The notes below the pieces were generated by a model. That model did not search any database and had not been told where the DNA came from. It worked only from the letters and a program-made list of their open reading frames with translations. Source: Erythrobacter sp. ANT-B3C2 (lineage in GTDB: Bacteria; Pseudomonadota; Alphaproteobacteria; Sphingomonadales; Sphingomonadaceae). Taken from it: a DNA stretch of 40,507 nt. Below are positions 7,671 to 18,960 of this stretch, in pieces. Within the stretch, counting starts at the first letter, position 1, and every line of letters begins with the position of its first letter. The stretch spans positions 1 through 40,507 of the forward strand of contig LXQI01000022.1 of the NCBI GenBank assembly GCA_001683845.1, read 5' to 3'. The position numbers and the translations under genes were made by a program.

Positions 7671-8141
7671 ATGAATCGCATGGTCCTTGGCGCAGTGGTC
7701 GCGCTGCTGCTGGTCGGCGTCGGCCTGTTCTGGCTGCAGGGAAGGGCCGAGATCGAGGAGGGCGCGCCCCCACCTGAACTCACCGCCGAAGCTCCGGCAC
7801 CCGCGCCCGATGCGCTGCCCACCGCCGATGTCTCCGGATTGCGCGGCCCCGCGCCGCCCGAAGCCACCGAGCTCACGCGCGAGCAGCAGCGCTTCTTCCG
7901 CTACGATCGCAATCGCGACGGCCAAATCTCCCGCAACGAAATGCTCTCCACCCGCACGGCCGCGTTCCGCCGGCTGGACAAGGATGGCAACAATCTGCTC
8001 ACCTTCGAGGAATGGGCAGCCACCACGGTGACCCGCTTCGAGGACGCCGACGTGAACGGCGATGGAATCCTCACGTCCGAGGAATTCGCCGCCACCGCCC
8101 CGCGCCCGCGCGCCACCAGCCGCCCGAACTGCAATTGCTGA
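7671..8141 (+). CDS. Membrane-anchored EF-hand calcium-binding protein
   Basis: This 156-residue protein begins with an uncleaved-looking signal anchor (residues 4-24) and a Pro/Ala/Glu-rich linker, then three EF-hand loops: DRNRDGQISRNE (about 82-93), DKDGNNLLTFEE (about 105-116) and DVNGDGILTSEE (about 127-138). The first and third have the standard D-x-N-x-D-G spacing; the second is less regular. It likely faces the periplasm and binds calcium in a structural or sensing role; the partner is unknown. A good GGAAGG ribosome site precedes the ATG at 7671. It ends seven bases before the convergent trmFO stop. Confidence 0.82.
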   Translation: MNRMVLGAVVALLLVGVGLFWLQGRAEIEEGAPPPELTAEAPAPAPDALPTADVSGLRGPAPPEATELTREQQRFFRYDRNRDGQISRNEMLSTRTAAFRRLDKDGNNLLTFEEWAATTVTRFEDADVNGDGILTSEEFAATAPRPRATSRPNCNC

Positions 8142-8147
8142 GCGCGT

Positions 8148-9554
8148 TCAGGCCGGCACCGCCTCACGCTCCGCCAGCCCGCGCTCCGCCACCCCCCGCT
8201 CCGCCAACCACGCGCCGAACTCGGCCTTGCCCCGCTCGGTATAGGCCTCCTTGCGCGATTTCTTCTTCACATCGTGCAGCGGCGGAAACAGGCCGAAATT
8301 CACGTTCATCGGCTGATAGTCCGCCGCTTCCGCATCGCCGGTGATATGCGCCAGCAGCGCGCCCAACGCCGTGGTGGGCGGGGGCGAGGCCCAGGCCTTA
8401 CCCGCCAGCTCCGCCGCCGCCATCATGCCCGCCACCAGCCCGATGGCCGCGCTTTCGACATAGCCCTCGCAGCCGGTGATCTGCCCGGCGAAGCGGATGT
8501 GCTGTGCGGCGCGCAGCCGCAGCTGCCGGTCCAGCAGGCGCGGCGCGTTGAGAAAGGTGTTACGGTGCAGCCCGCCCAGCCGCGCGAATTCGGCATTCTC
8601 CAGCCCCGGAATGGTGCGGAACAGGCGTACTTGCTCGGCATGCTTCAGCTTGGTCTGGAAGCCGACCATGTTCCATAGCGTGCCAAGCTTGTTGTCCTGC
8701 CGCAGCTGCACCGCCGCATAGGGCCAGCGCCCCTGCGGAAACTCGGGCGTGGGATCATGCGGATTGTCGAGCCCCACCGGCTTCATCGGCCCATAGCGCA
8801 GCGTATCGACCCCCCGCTCGGCCATCACCTCGATCGGCATGCAGCCCTGAAAATAGGGCGTGCTGGCCTCCCATTCCTTGAACGCGGTTTTCTCCCCGTC
8901 GATCAGGCCCTGGTGGAAGGCGAGGTACTGCTCCCTAGTCATCGGGCAGTTGATATAATCCTTGCTGCCCCCGCCATCGGCATTCTTGTCCCACCGGCTC
9001 TGGAACCAGGCGATGTCCATGTCGATGCTCTCGCGGTGCACGATCGGCGCGATGGCATCGAAGAAGGCAAGGCTGTCCGCCCCCGTCGCCCCGCCGATGC
9101 TATCGGCCAAAGCGGCGGCGGTAAGCGGCCCGGTAGCGACGATGGTAGGGCCGGAAGCAGGCAGCACATCCACCCGCTCGCGCACGATGGTCACGTTGGG
9201 ATGCGCCTCCAGCGCACTCTCGACCGCCTCGCTGAACGCATCGCGGTCCACCGCCATCGCCGATCCAGCCGGCACCCGCGAAGCCTCGCCCGCCTGCATC
9301 ACCAGTGAGCCCAGCCGCCGCATCTCATGGTGCAGCAGGCCGACCGCATTCTTCTCGTCATCGTCCGAGCGGAACGAGTTGGAGCACACCAGCTCGGCCA
9401 GCCCGTCCGTATGGTGCGCCGCGGTGCTCCCGCCACCCCGTTCCTCGGGCGCGCCGCGCATTTCGGAAAGGCGCACCCGAACGCCCCGCCGCGCCAGCTG
9501 CCAGGCCGCTTCGCTCCCCGCGAGCCCGCCGCCGATGATGTGAACTTCGTGCAT
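8148..9554 (-). CDS. trmFO: TrmFO, folate/FAD-dependent tRNA (uracil-54-C5)-methyltransferase
   Basis: This 468-residue enzyme makes ribothymidine at position 54 of tRNA using methylenetetrahydrofolate and FAD. The start is set at [18 protein letters not shown], which puts the FAD-binding Rossmann motif GGGLAGSEA at the N-terminus as in the family; an upstream frame extension of 20 residues is rejected. Two conserved cysteine sites are present: [11 protein letters not shown] (about residue 56) and [14 protein letters not shown] (about 220). The C-terminal FAD-binding half has [17 protein letters not shown]. The length is normal (440-470). It diverges from the YhhN gene with only 46 bases between the starts. 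Confidence 0.95.
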   Translation of the reverse strand: MHEVHIIGGGLAGSEAAWQLARRGVRVRLSEMRGAPEERGGGSTAAHHTDGLAELVCSNSFRSDDDEKNAVGLLHHEMRRLGSLVMQAGEASRVPAGSAMAVDRDAFSEAVESALEAHPNVTIVRERVDVLPASGPTIVATGPLTAAALADSIGGATGADSLAFFDAIAPIVHRESIDMDIAWFQSRWDKNADGGGSKDYINCPMTREQYLAFHQGLIDGEKTAFKEWEASTPYFQGCMPIEVMAERGVDTLRYGPMKPVGLDNPHDPTPEFPQGRWPYAAVQLRQDNKLGTLWNMVGFQTKLKHAEQVRLFRTIPGLENAEFARLGGLHRNTFLNAPRLLDRQLRLRAAQHIRFAGQITGCEGYVESAAIGLVAGMMAAAELAGKAWASPPPTTALGALLAHITGDAEAADYQPMNVNFGLFPPLHDVKKKSRKEAYTERGKAEFGAWLAERGVAERGLAEREAVPA

Positions 9555-9600
9555 GGCTGGCGGGTTGCTCTGCCAGCCCGGTCGCGTCAAGGGGAGCGCC

Positions 9601-10296
9601 ATGCCCAAAACCACGCGAACGCTGGCGGATAGACGGCCTTACCTGCTGGCCAGCATCATCGCCGCACTCGCCTTCTATTACCTGCGCTCGGGCCCTTGGC
9701 CGGAGCTGTACTTCATCCCGCTCAAAGGCGCCGCCACCGCGCTGCTCGCGCTCTACGCCTACCTGCGCCACTCAAGTCAGGATGCCCGGCTGCTGGCGAT
9801 CATGCTGCTGATCGCCGCAACGGGCGACATGCTCGCCGAATTCGATCCGCAGGCCGCGCACATCCTCTATTTCGCTTATCACATCGTGGCGATGCTGCTC
9901 TACCTGCGCCACCGGCGGGCGAATTTCCCGGCACGTGAAAAGTGGATCGTGTCTGCGCTGCTGCTGGGCCCGCCCTTGGCCCTGCGTCTGCTGGTGGGCG
10001 GCGACTATGCCGATCTGATCACAGCCGCCTACGGGCTCGCGCTCGGCGGAATGGTGGCCGGCGCCTGGGCGAGCGATTTCCCGCGCACGAGGGTAGGCGC
10101 GGGCGCCATGCTGTTCCTCGCTGCCGACCTGCTCTATTTTGCCGGAACCGGGCCGCTGCTGGGCAGCAATCTGCCGGAGATCTTCACCTGGCCGCTCGCC
10201 TATCTCGGCCAGCTGCTCGTGGCAATCGGTGTAATCTCTACCCTCCGAAAGCGCGAACCCGAGCTGCGGCTGGTTAGCACCAAACGCGTCGATTGA
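9601..10296 (+). CDS. YhhN/TMEM86 family membrane protein (lysoplasmalogenase-like)
   Basis: This 231-residue multi-pass inner-membrane protein fits the YhhN/TMEM86 family, whose animal member TMEM86B hydrolyses lysoplasmalogen. About eight hydrophobic segments are visible, starting with [15 protein letters not shown]. The conserved acidic site of the second or third helix appears as ATGDMLAEF, and a later helix has [11 protein letters not shown], the paired Asp-containing motifs of the family. The ATG at 9601 is chosen over an in-frame ATG at 9553 because AGGGGAGCG precedes it and the earlier one lies inside trmFO. The substrate in this organism is unknown. Confidence 0.75.
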   Translation: MPKTTRTLADRRPYLLASIIAALAFYYLRSGPWPELYFIPLKGAATALLALYAYLRHSSQDARLLAIMLLIAATGDMLAEFDPQAAHILYFAYHIVAMLLYLRHRRANFPAREKWIVSALLLGPPLALRLLVGGDYADLITAAYGLALGGMVAGAWASDFPRTRVGAGAMLFLAADLLYFAGTGPLLGSNLPEIFTWPLAYLGQLLVAIGVISTLRKREPELRLVSTKRVD

Positions 10297-10348
10297 AGGG
10301 CTGACAAGACGAACACCACAAGCGAGCGCTACCTCTCACACCCCGCAC

Positions 10349-13141
<2,793 letters not shown>

Positions 13142-13363
13142 CGGTGCGGTTGGCCCGTTCTGTCGTCGCGGTCAGGTCGATCCTCTACCCTAGGCCATAG
13201 CGGCCCACCATGCCAGCAAACCGGCTGTTGCGAGCGGCCAAAGGCGCCGCTTTTCCACATTTCACCCGCCAGCAAACCGCCCAAAGCGGTAAAGCGCCTG
13301 CCCAAACGGTTAAATGGGGGTTCAGCCCAGCACCCCTACGGACCCCCGCCGGCCAAGCAGCGT

Positions 13364-13394
13364 TTGCTTGTCGAGTGGGCGGGCGAAGTATAGC
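13364..13394 (+). promoter_or_regulatory. Candidate promoter of the TPR-protein gene
   Basis: In the 297-base divergent gap between gyrA and the next gene, TATAGC at 13389-13394 is preceded by overlapping -35 options (TTGCTT at 13364, 19-base gap; CTTGTC at 13367, 16-base gap). It sits about 45 bases before the ATG at 13439, which has AGGAG upstream. The rest of the gap shows no gene. Confidence 0.35.
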
Positions 13395-13438
13395 AGCCCG
13401 TTGACCGATTTTACGCATCTCACAGGAGAATTTCCACG

Positions 13439-14734
13439 ATGCTTCGCACGCTTCTTCCCGCCCGCTTCGGCTCGGCGTCCCCCTTGGCGCTGGCCGCCGC
13501 ACTCGCCGCGGCCGCCATGCTCGGCACCGCCTTCACCCCGGCCGAGGCGCAGCAGCGCCGCCAGCAGCAGCAGGCCCAGCCGGCGGCCGAACAGCAACAG
13601 CCCTCCAACTCCGAGGCCTTCGTCGCCGCCTACCAGCCGGTGGCCGCCATCGTCAGCACGGAAGGCGCCGATCTCGCCCCCGCGCGCGCGCAACTCGATC
13701 AGGTCTATGCCGCGATCTCCACCCCGGACGATCGCCATGCCGCCGGCAACCTTGCGCTGGTGATCGGCACTCGCCTCAGCGATCCGGTGCTGCAGCGGCG
13801 CGGCATCGAACTGATGCTGGAAAGCGGCAGGGTCGAGCCCGAGCGGCTGGGCCAGTTCCACTACAATCTCGGAACCCTGGCATACGATGCGCGCGATTGG
13901 GCCGTGGCCCGCCGATCGATCGAGGCGGCCACCGCCGCCGGCTATCAACAGGCGGACGTCGAGGGCCTGATCGCCGAGACGTACTTTGGCGAAGGCCAGA
14001 ATGCGCAGGGGCTCACCTATCTGCGAGGCGTGATCGAACAGCGCCTAGCGGCCGGGCAGACGGTGTCCCCGGCCTGGGTGCGCCGGGGGCTCTCCGTGGC
14101 TTACAATGCCAATATGGCGCAGGAAGCCGGCGAATGGTCGGCGCTGCTGGTTGCGAACGAGCCGACCCAGCAGAACTGGCTCGCCGCCCTGCAGGTCATC
14201 GCCGCCACCAACGATCTGGATCCGCAGGCGCAGCTCGATCTACTGCGCCTGATGATGCAGACCGGTTCGCTGACCGAGCGCAACCTTTATGAAACCTATG
14301 TCGAGGCGGCCGATCCGCGGATCATGTCGAACGAGGTTGATCGGGTGTTGGCCGCCGGCCTGCAGCAGGGCGTGTTCACCAGCGGCGACTCGTTCTACAC
14401 CGACGTCAAGCGCATCGTCGACGAGCGCAAGGCAACCGACCGGCGCGAGGCTCCGCAGCTGGCGGCCGAAGCACGCTCTTCCGCGCAGGGTCGCCAGGCG
14501 ATGAGCGCGGGCGACGTGTTCCTATCGCTACAGGACTATGCGCAGGCCGAAGCGATGTTCGCGCTGGCGCTGGAGAAGGGCGGCGTCGATCGCGATCGTG
14601 CGCTGACCAGGCTCGGCATCGCCCAATCGCACCAGAACAAGAATGCGGAGGCGAAGGCCACTTTCGCGCAGGTCTCGGGCGCCCGCGCCCCGGTTGCGCG
14701 CATGTGGACCGCCTACGTCGATACCCAGGCCTGA
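13439..14734 (+). CDS. Secreted TPR-like repeat protein
   Basis: This 431-residue protein has a cleavable signal peptide (basic start, hydrophobic core at about 15-30, likely cut after AEA near 37), then a Gln-rich stretch (QQRRQQQQAQ) and an all-helical body. Helical pairs such as GQFHYNLGTLAYDARDWAVA and DVFLSLQDYAQAEAMFALAL have the spacing of TPR or Sel1-like repeats, so it probably works as a periplasmic scaffold for protein contacts. I do not recognise a specific named family. The start has AGGAG six to ten bases upstream. It is monocistronic, ending in strong terminators. Confidence 0.8.
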   Translation: MLRTLLPARFGSASPLALAAALAAAAMLGTAFTPAEAQQRRQQQQAQPAAEQQQPSNSEAFVAAYQPVAAIVSTEGADLAPARAQLDQVYAAISTPDDRHAAGNLALVIGTRLSDPVLQRRGIELMLESGRVEPERLGQFHYNLGTLAYDARDWAVARRSIEAATAAGYQQADVEGLIAETYFGEGQNAQGLTYLRGVIEQRLAAGQTVSPAWVRRGLSVAYNANMAQEAGEWSALLVANEPTQQNWLAALQVIAATNDLDPQAQLDLLRLMMQTGSLTERNLYETYVEAADPRIMSNEVDRVLAAGLQQGVFTSGDSFYTDVKRIVDERKATDRREAPQLAAEARSSAQGRQAMSAGDVFLSLQDYAQAEAMFALALEKGGVDRDRALTRLGIAQSHQNKNAEAKATFAQVSGARAPVARMWTAYVDTQA

Positions 14735-14762
14735 CCGGGGGCCTGACCGGGGGCCTGACGGG
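14729..14762 (+). repeat. 12-base tandem repeat spanning a stop codon
   Basis: The unit GCCTGACCGGGG occurs at 14729-14740 and 14741-14752, with a third partial copy (GCCTGACGGG) from 14753. The stop codon of the TPR-protein gene (TGA, 14732-14734) lies in the first copy, so the repeat carries the end of the gene and the start of its terminator. Confidence 0.8.
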
Positions 14763-14770
14763 CCCTTTTT
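14751..14770 (+). terminator. Intrinsic terminator of the TPR-protein gene
   Basis: A perfect 5-bp G/C stem (GGGCC at 14751-14755 and GGCCC at 14761-14765, loop TGACG) is followed directly by TTTTT. It begins 17 bases after the stop. A second hairpin without a T run (CACCCCGC/GCGGGGTG, 14772-14789) follows. Confidence 0.75.
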
Positions 14771-14803
14771 GCACCCCGCTTGCGGGGTGATTGCAAGGTG
14801 ATT

Positions 14804-14838
14804 GCGGCGTGGAAGCAAATGGCTTCCGCGCCGCTTTT
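14804..14838 (+). terminator. Second, stronger hairpin terminator next to ychF stop
   Basis: A 13-bp stem (14804-14816 with 14822-14834, one T-G pair, loop AAATG) is followed by TTTT on the plus strand. It abuts the ychF stop codon, so it may also act on minus-strand transcripts, although there it has no T run. Confidence 0.65.
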
Positions 14839-15938
14839 CACACGTTGAACTTGAACAGCAAAACGTCCCCGTCCTGCACGATATATTCCTTGCCCTCCTG
14901 GCGCAGCCGCCCCGCCTCCCGCGCGCCGGCCTCGCCGCCCAGCGAAACATAATCGGTGAAGGCGATGGTCTCGGCGCGGATGAACCCCTTCTCGAAATCG
15001 GTGTGAATCGCCCCTGCCGCCTGCGGTGCTTTGGCTGTGGCGGGCACGGTCCAGGCGCGCGATTCCTTGGGCCCGGCGGTGAAGAAGGTCTTGAGGCCCA
15101 GCAGCTCGTAACCGGCCCGGATGACCCGGGCGAGGCCGGTCTCCTCCAGCCCGAGGTCGCTGAGATATTCGCCCCTCTCGGCCGGGTCCATCGCCACCAG
15201 CTCGGCCTCGATCGCGGCCGAGACCACCACCGCCATCGCCCCGTCCGCTTTGGCCTTGGCGAACACCCGCTCGCTCAACACATTGCCGCTGCCGGCATCG
15301 CCTTCGCCGACATTGCAGACATAGAGCACCGGCTTGGCGGTCAGCAGCTGCCCTTGTGCGAACAGCCGGGCCTCCTCCTCGTCCTTTGGCTCGGTCAGCC
15401 GGGCTGGCTTGCCCTCGCGCAGCAGCTCGAGCGCCTGGCCCAGCACGCTGGCGGTGGCCTTCGCCTCCTTGTCGCCGCTCGCCCCCCGCTTGGCAGCGGC
15501 GGGCACGCGCTTTTCCAGGCTGTCGAGATCGGACAGCATCAGCTCGGTCTCGACCACCTCAGCGTCGGAAAGCGGGTCCACCCGATTGTTGACGTGCTGG
15601 ATATCGTCATCCTCGAAGCAGCGCAGCACGTGGACGATCGCATCCACCTCGCGAATATTGCCGAGGAACTGGTTGCCCAGTCCCTCGCCCTTACTCGCCC
15701 CCTTCACGAGCCCGGCAATATCGACGAAGGCGAGCTGCGTGGGCACCACCTTCGCGCTCTTGGCGATGGCCGCGATCGTCTCCAGCCGCTCGTCCGGCAC
15801 CGCCACCTGGCCCACGTTCGGCTCGATCGTGCAGAACGGATAATTGGCCGCCTGCGCCGCCTGCGTCTCCGTCAGGGCATTGAACAGAGTCGACTTGCCG
15901 ACATTGGGCAGGCCCACGATCCCACAGCGGAACCCCAT
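14838..15938 (-). CDS. ychF: Redox-regulated GTPase/ATPase YchF (OLA1 family)
   Basis: This 366-residue P-loop protein of the Obg superfamily binds ribosomes and prefers ATP in characterised members. The sequence shows G1 (GLPNVGKST, residues 8-16), G2 region (YPFCTIEPNVG), G3 (DIAGLVKGASKGEGLGN) and a C-terminal TGS domain (AGAIHTDFEKGFIRAE, then YIVQDGDVLLFKFNV). The length is standard. Two ATG codons lie in tandem; the second (15938) is preferred because GGAG is six bases from it. In relatives ychF often follows rplY and pth; here mntP interrupts that order on the other strand. Confidence 0.96.
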   Translation of the reverse strand: MGFRCGIVGLPNVGKSTLFNALTETQAAQAANYPFCTIEPNVGQVAVPDERLETIAAIAKSAKVVPTQLAFVDIAGLVKGASKGEGLGNQFLGNIREVDAIVHVLRCFEDDDIQHVNNRVDPLSDAEVVETELMLSDLDSLEKRVPAAAKRGASGDKEAKATASVLGQALELLREGKPARLTEPKDEEEARLFAQGQLLTAKPVLYVCNVGEGDAGSGNVLSERVFAKAKADGAMAVVVSAAIEAELVAMDPAERGEYLSDLGLEETGLARVIRAGYELLGLKTFFTAGPKESRAWTVPATAKAPQAAGAIHTDFEKGFIRAETIAFTDYVSLGGEAGAREAGRLRQEGKEYIVQDGDVLLFKFNV

Positions 15939-16050
15939 CATTCACTCCGTATTGGCTCGAAAGCAGGCTCGTTAGGGACGCTGCGTACGAAAAGCCAGCC
16001 GCGCGGCGCAGGGCTTTTCCTCCCGCTCGAGGCTGGCTAGGGGCGGGCGG

Positions 16051-16608
16051 ATGTTCGCCATCGTGCTCCTGGCCCTCGGCCTCGCGATGGATGCCGTCGC
16101 CGTGGCGCTGGTGGAAGGGGCGGTCGGCCGCCGCGCCTCTCTGGGCGGTGCGCTGCAACTGGGCGTCATCTTCGGTCTGGCGCAGGGCCTAATGCCGCTG
16201 CTCGGCTGGGCGGTGGGGGTCGCCTTCGCTGGCCTGATCGAGGCCTACGATCACTGGGTCGCCTTCGCGCTGTTGACGGTCATCGGCGCCCGCATGATCC
16301 GCAGCCCGGCAGCCGCCGAAGTGCCCGAACAGCCGCGCCATGCCGGCGCCCGCCACCTCGCGCTTTGGGCGGCCGCCGTGGCCACCAGCATCGATGCCGC
16401 CGCCGCCGGCCTCGCGCTGCCCGCACTGGGTGCGCCGATCGGCCTTGCCTGCCTCACGATCGGCGCAGTCACCGCCGTGCTGTGCACCGCCGCCTGCCTG
16501 CTCGGCTCGCGCATTCCCTCCGGCGGGCGCAAGGTGGTGGAGGTGACCGGCGGGCTGATCCTCATCGGCCTGGGCGTGGCGATCCTGCTCGATCACACGC
16601 AGGGCTGA
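16051..16608 (+). CDS. mntP: Manganese efflux pump MntP
   Basis: This 185-residue, six-helix inner-membrane protein exports Mn2+ and protects against manganese excess. The two half-repeats each carry the family's acidic helix: LGLAMDAVAVAL (about 9-20) and ATSIDAAAAGLAL (about 111-123). It lies alone on the plus strand between ychF and pth, with only 22 bases to the convergent pth stop. The 109-base upstream region contains a G/C-rich stretch, but I could not recognise the manganese (yybP-ykoY) riboswitch or a Mur/MntR operator in it. Confidence 0.9.
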   Translation: MFAIVLLALGLAMDAVAVALVEGAVGRRASLGGALQLGVIFGLAQGLMPLLGWAVGVAFAGLIEAYDHWVAFALLTVIGARMIRSPAAAEVPEQPRHAGARHLALWAAAVATSIDAAAAGLALPALGAPIGLACLTIGAVTAVLCTAACLLGSRIPSGGRKVVEVTGGLILIGLGVAILLDHTQG

Positions 16609-16630
16609 TCGGCGAGCCGGGGCGGCCCGC

Positions 16631-17200
16631 TCAATCCTGCAGCCGCAGCGCCACATCGCTCATGAAGCGGGCATCTTCGCCCTTCGCCAGCCACTCCGCC
16701 TCGGCGCTCAGCGCGGCGAGCATATCGGTCAGATCGTCGATCTCAACCTTGGCGTAATTGCCCAGCACATAGCCGGTCACCCGCTCCCTGTGGCCCGGGT
16801 GGCCAATGCCGATCCGCACCCGGCGGAATTCTGCGCCGATATGCTGATCGATCGAGCGCAGGCCATTGTGCCCGGCGGTGCCGCCGCCGCGCTTCACCTT
16901 CACCTTGAACGGTGCCAGATCCAACTCGTCATGGAACACGCTTAGCGCTTCGGGCTCGAGCTTGTAGAAGCGCATCGCCTCGCCCACGCTGGCGCCGCTT
17001 TCGTTCATGAAGGTGGCGGGCTTGAGCAGCAGCACCCGCTGGCTGCCGATCCGGCCCTCCTGCAGCCAGCCGGCAAACTTCTTCTGCACCGGTCCGAAAC
17101 CGTGCATTTCGGCGATCACATCCACCGCCATGAAGCCGACATTGTGCCGGTGCAGCGCATAGCGCGGACCGGGGTTGCCGAGGCCTGCCCACAATTGCAT
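16631..17200 (-). CDS. pth: Peptidyl-tRNA hydrolase
   Basis: This 189-residue enzyme frees tRNA from peptidyl-tRNA that drops off ribosomes. The bacterial Pth signature is complete: GLGNPGPRYALHRHNVGF with catalytic histidine at about position 20, KPATFMNESG (with the conserved Asn), DELDLAPF, and GGGTAGHNGLRSI. The length is normal. It follows rplY on the same strand, separated by about 120 bases that contain a terminator-like hairpin, so it may have its own promoter or be read through. Confidence 0.96.
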   Translation of the reverse strand: MQLWAGLGNPGPRYALHRHNVGFMAVDVIAEMHGFGPVQKKFAGWLQEGRIGSQRVLLLKPATFMNESGASVGEAMRFYKLEPEALSVFHDELDLAPFKVKVKRGGGTAGHNGLRSIDQHIGAEFRRVRIGIGHPGHRERVTGYVLGNYAKVEIDDLTDMLAALSAEAEWLAKGEDARFMSDVALRLQD

Positions 17201-17233
17201 GGCTGTGCCCTAGAGGCGGTGCCTCTCAAATGC

Positions 17234-17264
17234 AAAGCGCCGATCCTCAGGGGAGGACCGGCGC
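17234..17264 (-). terminator. Terminator or attenuator between rplY and pth
   Basis: An interrupted stem (GCGCCG-AT-CCTC with GAGG-AC-CGGCGC, 17237-17264, loop AGGG) is followed on the minus strand by TTT. It should end most rplY transcripts and lower pth expression relative to rplY. Confidence 0.6.
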
Positions 17265-17319
17265 TCGGCTTTGTCCATTACCAACCCGCGGCGGCGGCGG
17301 GAAGGCCGCCGACCGTGAC

Positions 17320-17952
17320 TTACTCGCTGACTTCGGTCGCTTCGATTTCACCCTCGTCGGTGGCTTCCGCATCCGAGCGCTTGAGCGCCGAGGGAGCAAC
17401 CACGGTGGCGATGGTGAAATCACGATCGGTGATCGCGCTGACCGAGCCCTGGGGCAGGGTCACCGCGCTGATGTGGAGCGAATCGCCCACTTCCAAGCCG
17501 GTCACATCGATCTCGATCTCGCTGGGGATCCGGTCTGCCTCGCACACCAGTTCCAGTTCGTGGCGCACCACGTTGAGCACGCCGCCACGCTTGAGGCCGG
17601 GGCTGTCGTCTTCGTTGACGAACACCACCGGCACCGCGACCTCGATCTTCGAATCGCGTGAGAGGCGCAGAAAATCGGCGTGGACCGGCCGGCCGGTGAC
17701 CGGATGCAGCGCCACGTCCTTGGGGATCGTGCGCACGGATCCGCTATCCAACTCGACCATCACGATCGAGTTCATGAAATGTCCGGTCATCAGCTGCTTC
17801 ATCAGCAGCTTTTCCTCGACATGGATCGTGGCGGGTTCGTCTTTGCCGCCATAGATCACGGCGGGAATCCGGCCTTCGCGGCGCAGTGCTCGGGAGGCTC
17901 CCTTGCCAGCCCTTTTGCGCAGCTCGGCCGGCAGGGTCAGAGCATCGCTCAT
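17320..17952 (-). CDS. rplY: 50S ribosomal protein L25 (CTC-type, long form)
   Basis: This 210-residue protein binds 5S rRNA in the large subunit. Residues 1-90 are the L25 domain ([27 protein letters not shown]); residues 95-185 form the C-terminal TL5/CTC domain ([21 protein letters not shown], then [13 protein letters not shown]); the end is acidic. The second of two tandem ATG codons (17952) is used because AAGG sits seven bases before it; the frame extends further upstream, but that extension is not conserved-looking. High expression is expected, consistent with the promoter and terminator on either side. Confidence 0.94.
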   Translation of the reverse strand: MSDALTLPAELRKRAGKGASRALRREGRIPAVIYGGKDEPATIHVEEKLLMKQLMTGHFMNSIVMVELDSGSVRTIPKDVALHPVTGRPVHADFLRLSRDSKIEVAVPVVFVNEDDSPGLKRGGVLNVVRHELELVCEADRIPSEIEIDVTGLEVGDSLHISAVTLPQGSVSAITDRDFTIATVVAPSALKRSDAEATDEGEIEATEVSE

Positions 17953-18022
17953 CATCGTGCCTTTCGAATAGGTTGCTGTGTCCCGCCACGCCTCCAGGGA
18001 TGACCATGACGGGAAGCGCGCG

Positions 18023-18051
18023 CCCTTAGGGCAAGCGGGCGGGCAGGGCAA
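18023..18051 (-). promoter_or_regulatory. Candidate rplY promoter
   Basis: On the minus strand TTGCCC (18046-18051) and TAAGGG (18023-18028) are 17 bases apart, placed between the end of the TraB/GumN gene and rplY, about 70 bases ahead of the ATG. Confidence 0.35.
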
Positions 18052-18054
18052 GCG

Positions 18055-18960
18055 CTACTGGACCCGGCGCACCGCGTAGCCCCGTGCCGCGAAGAGCGCG
18101 GGCAGCCCTTCCGGCCCCGGCATATGCGCCGCGCCGACCGCCACGAACGGGCGCTCGCCGGCCTCGATCAGCGCGGCGATCCGCTCGGCCCAGGCGCGGT
18201 TGCGGGTAAGCAGCAGTGCCTCGCGCAGCACCGGATCGGCGAGCAGGCCGTCCTCCCCAAAGCTCACCAGCGCCGATATATCGCCCGTCAGCCAGGCGGC
18301 GATCCGCTCGTCCTGCTCCGCCGTCGCCTCGCGCGCCACGGCCACAAGCAGGTGCCCCTGCGCCTCGGGCGGGAGCGCATCGAACAGCGCGAACTGCCTG
18401 TCGAAGCTCTCCAGCCCGATCACCCGCCGCGCATCGCCGATCAGTTCACGGTCGACCCCGTTGGCGCTGTCATACCGGCGCAGCCCGTTCGCCAGCTGCA
18501 GCGCTGCGGCCCAGCTCTCCACGCCCGCGAAAGCGCGTTCCGAAAGCCCGGCCGACTCCAGCGCCGCCGCAAGGGCGGGGCGATCGGTCGCCGGCACCCG
18601 CTCTAGCAGCGGCGGCAACCCGGGCGAGCGCGAGCGCAATGCGAAGGCCTCCGCCGCCGCCGCTGAATCGCCCAGCTCGGCCACCTCCACCACCAGCACG
18701 CCCGAGCGTGCCAGCGAAGCCGTTAAGGCTGGAGTGCGCCACTCCAGCGCCCCTGGCAGGGCGTGGATGGTCCCGAACAGCCAGGCCACAGGCGCGACAC
18801 CGTTGCCGGGTTCGCCTGCAGGCCCGCTCACTGCCCACAACGCGGGGGAGGGCGCGGGCCAGTCCCGCTCGGCCTCGGACGGGGCGCACCCCGCCAGCGC
18901 CAGCGCGCCGGCAAGGAGGCCCCAGAGCGTACCCGTAAACAGCCCAGCCAGCCGGCTCAC
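18055..18960 (-). CDS. TraB/GumN family protein, second copy
   Basis: This 301-residue protein belongs to the TraB/GumN family (the fold shared with Tiki proteases). Characterised members include TraB of enterococcal plasmids; the enzymatic role of bacterial GumN-like proteins is unsettled. The N-terminus is a signal with a lipobox-like end (ALALAGC, Cys about 21). The family motifs are FGTIHALPG (about 57-65) and VGAAHMPG (about 274-281), whose histidines are the expected metal ligands. The GTG start at 18960 overlaps the previous gene's stop as GTGA, so it is translationally coupled. It is a tandem paralogue of that gene, but the two differ widely, suggesting an old duplication. Confidence 0.85.
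   Translation of the reverse strand: MSRLAGLFTGTLWGLLAGALALAGCAPSEAERDWPAPSPALWAVSGPAGEPGNGVAPVAWLFGTIHALPGALEWRTPALTASLARSGVLVVEVAELGDSAAAAEAFALRSRSPGLPPLLERVPATDRPALAAALESAGLSERAFAGVESWAAALQLANGLRRYDSANGVDRELIGDARRVIGLESFDRQFALFDALPPEAQGHLLVAVAREATAEQDERIAAWLTGDISALVSFGEDGLLADPVLREALLLTRNRAWAERIAALIEAGERPFVAVGAAHMPGPEGLPALFAARGYAVRRVQ

Noticed and set aside
14802..16040. Long plus-strand frame opposite ychF
   Set aside because: It is a composition shadow of ychF; the minus-strand frame has all GTPase motifs.
15942..16050. Manganese riboswitch or Mn-responsive operator ahead of mntP
   Set aside because: No yybP-ykoY core or recognisable MntR/Mur box was found; the region is just G/C-rich.
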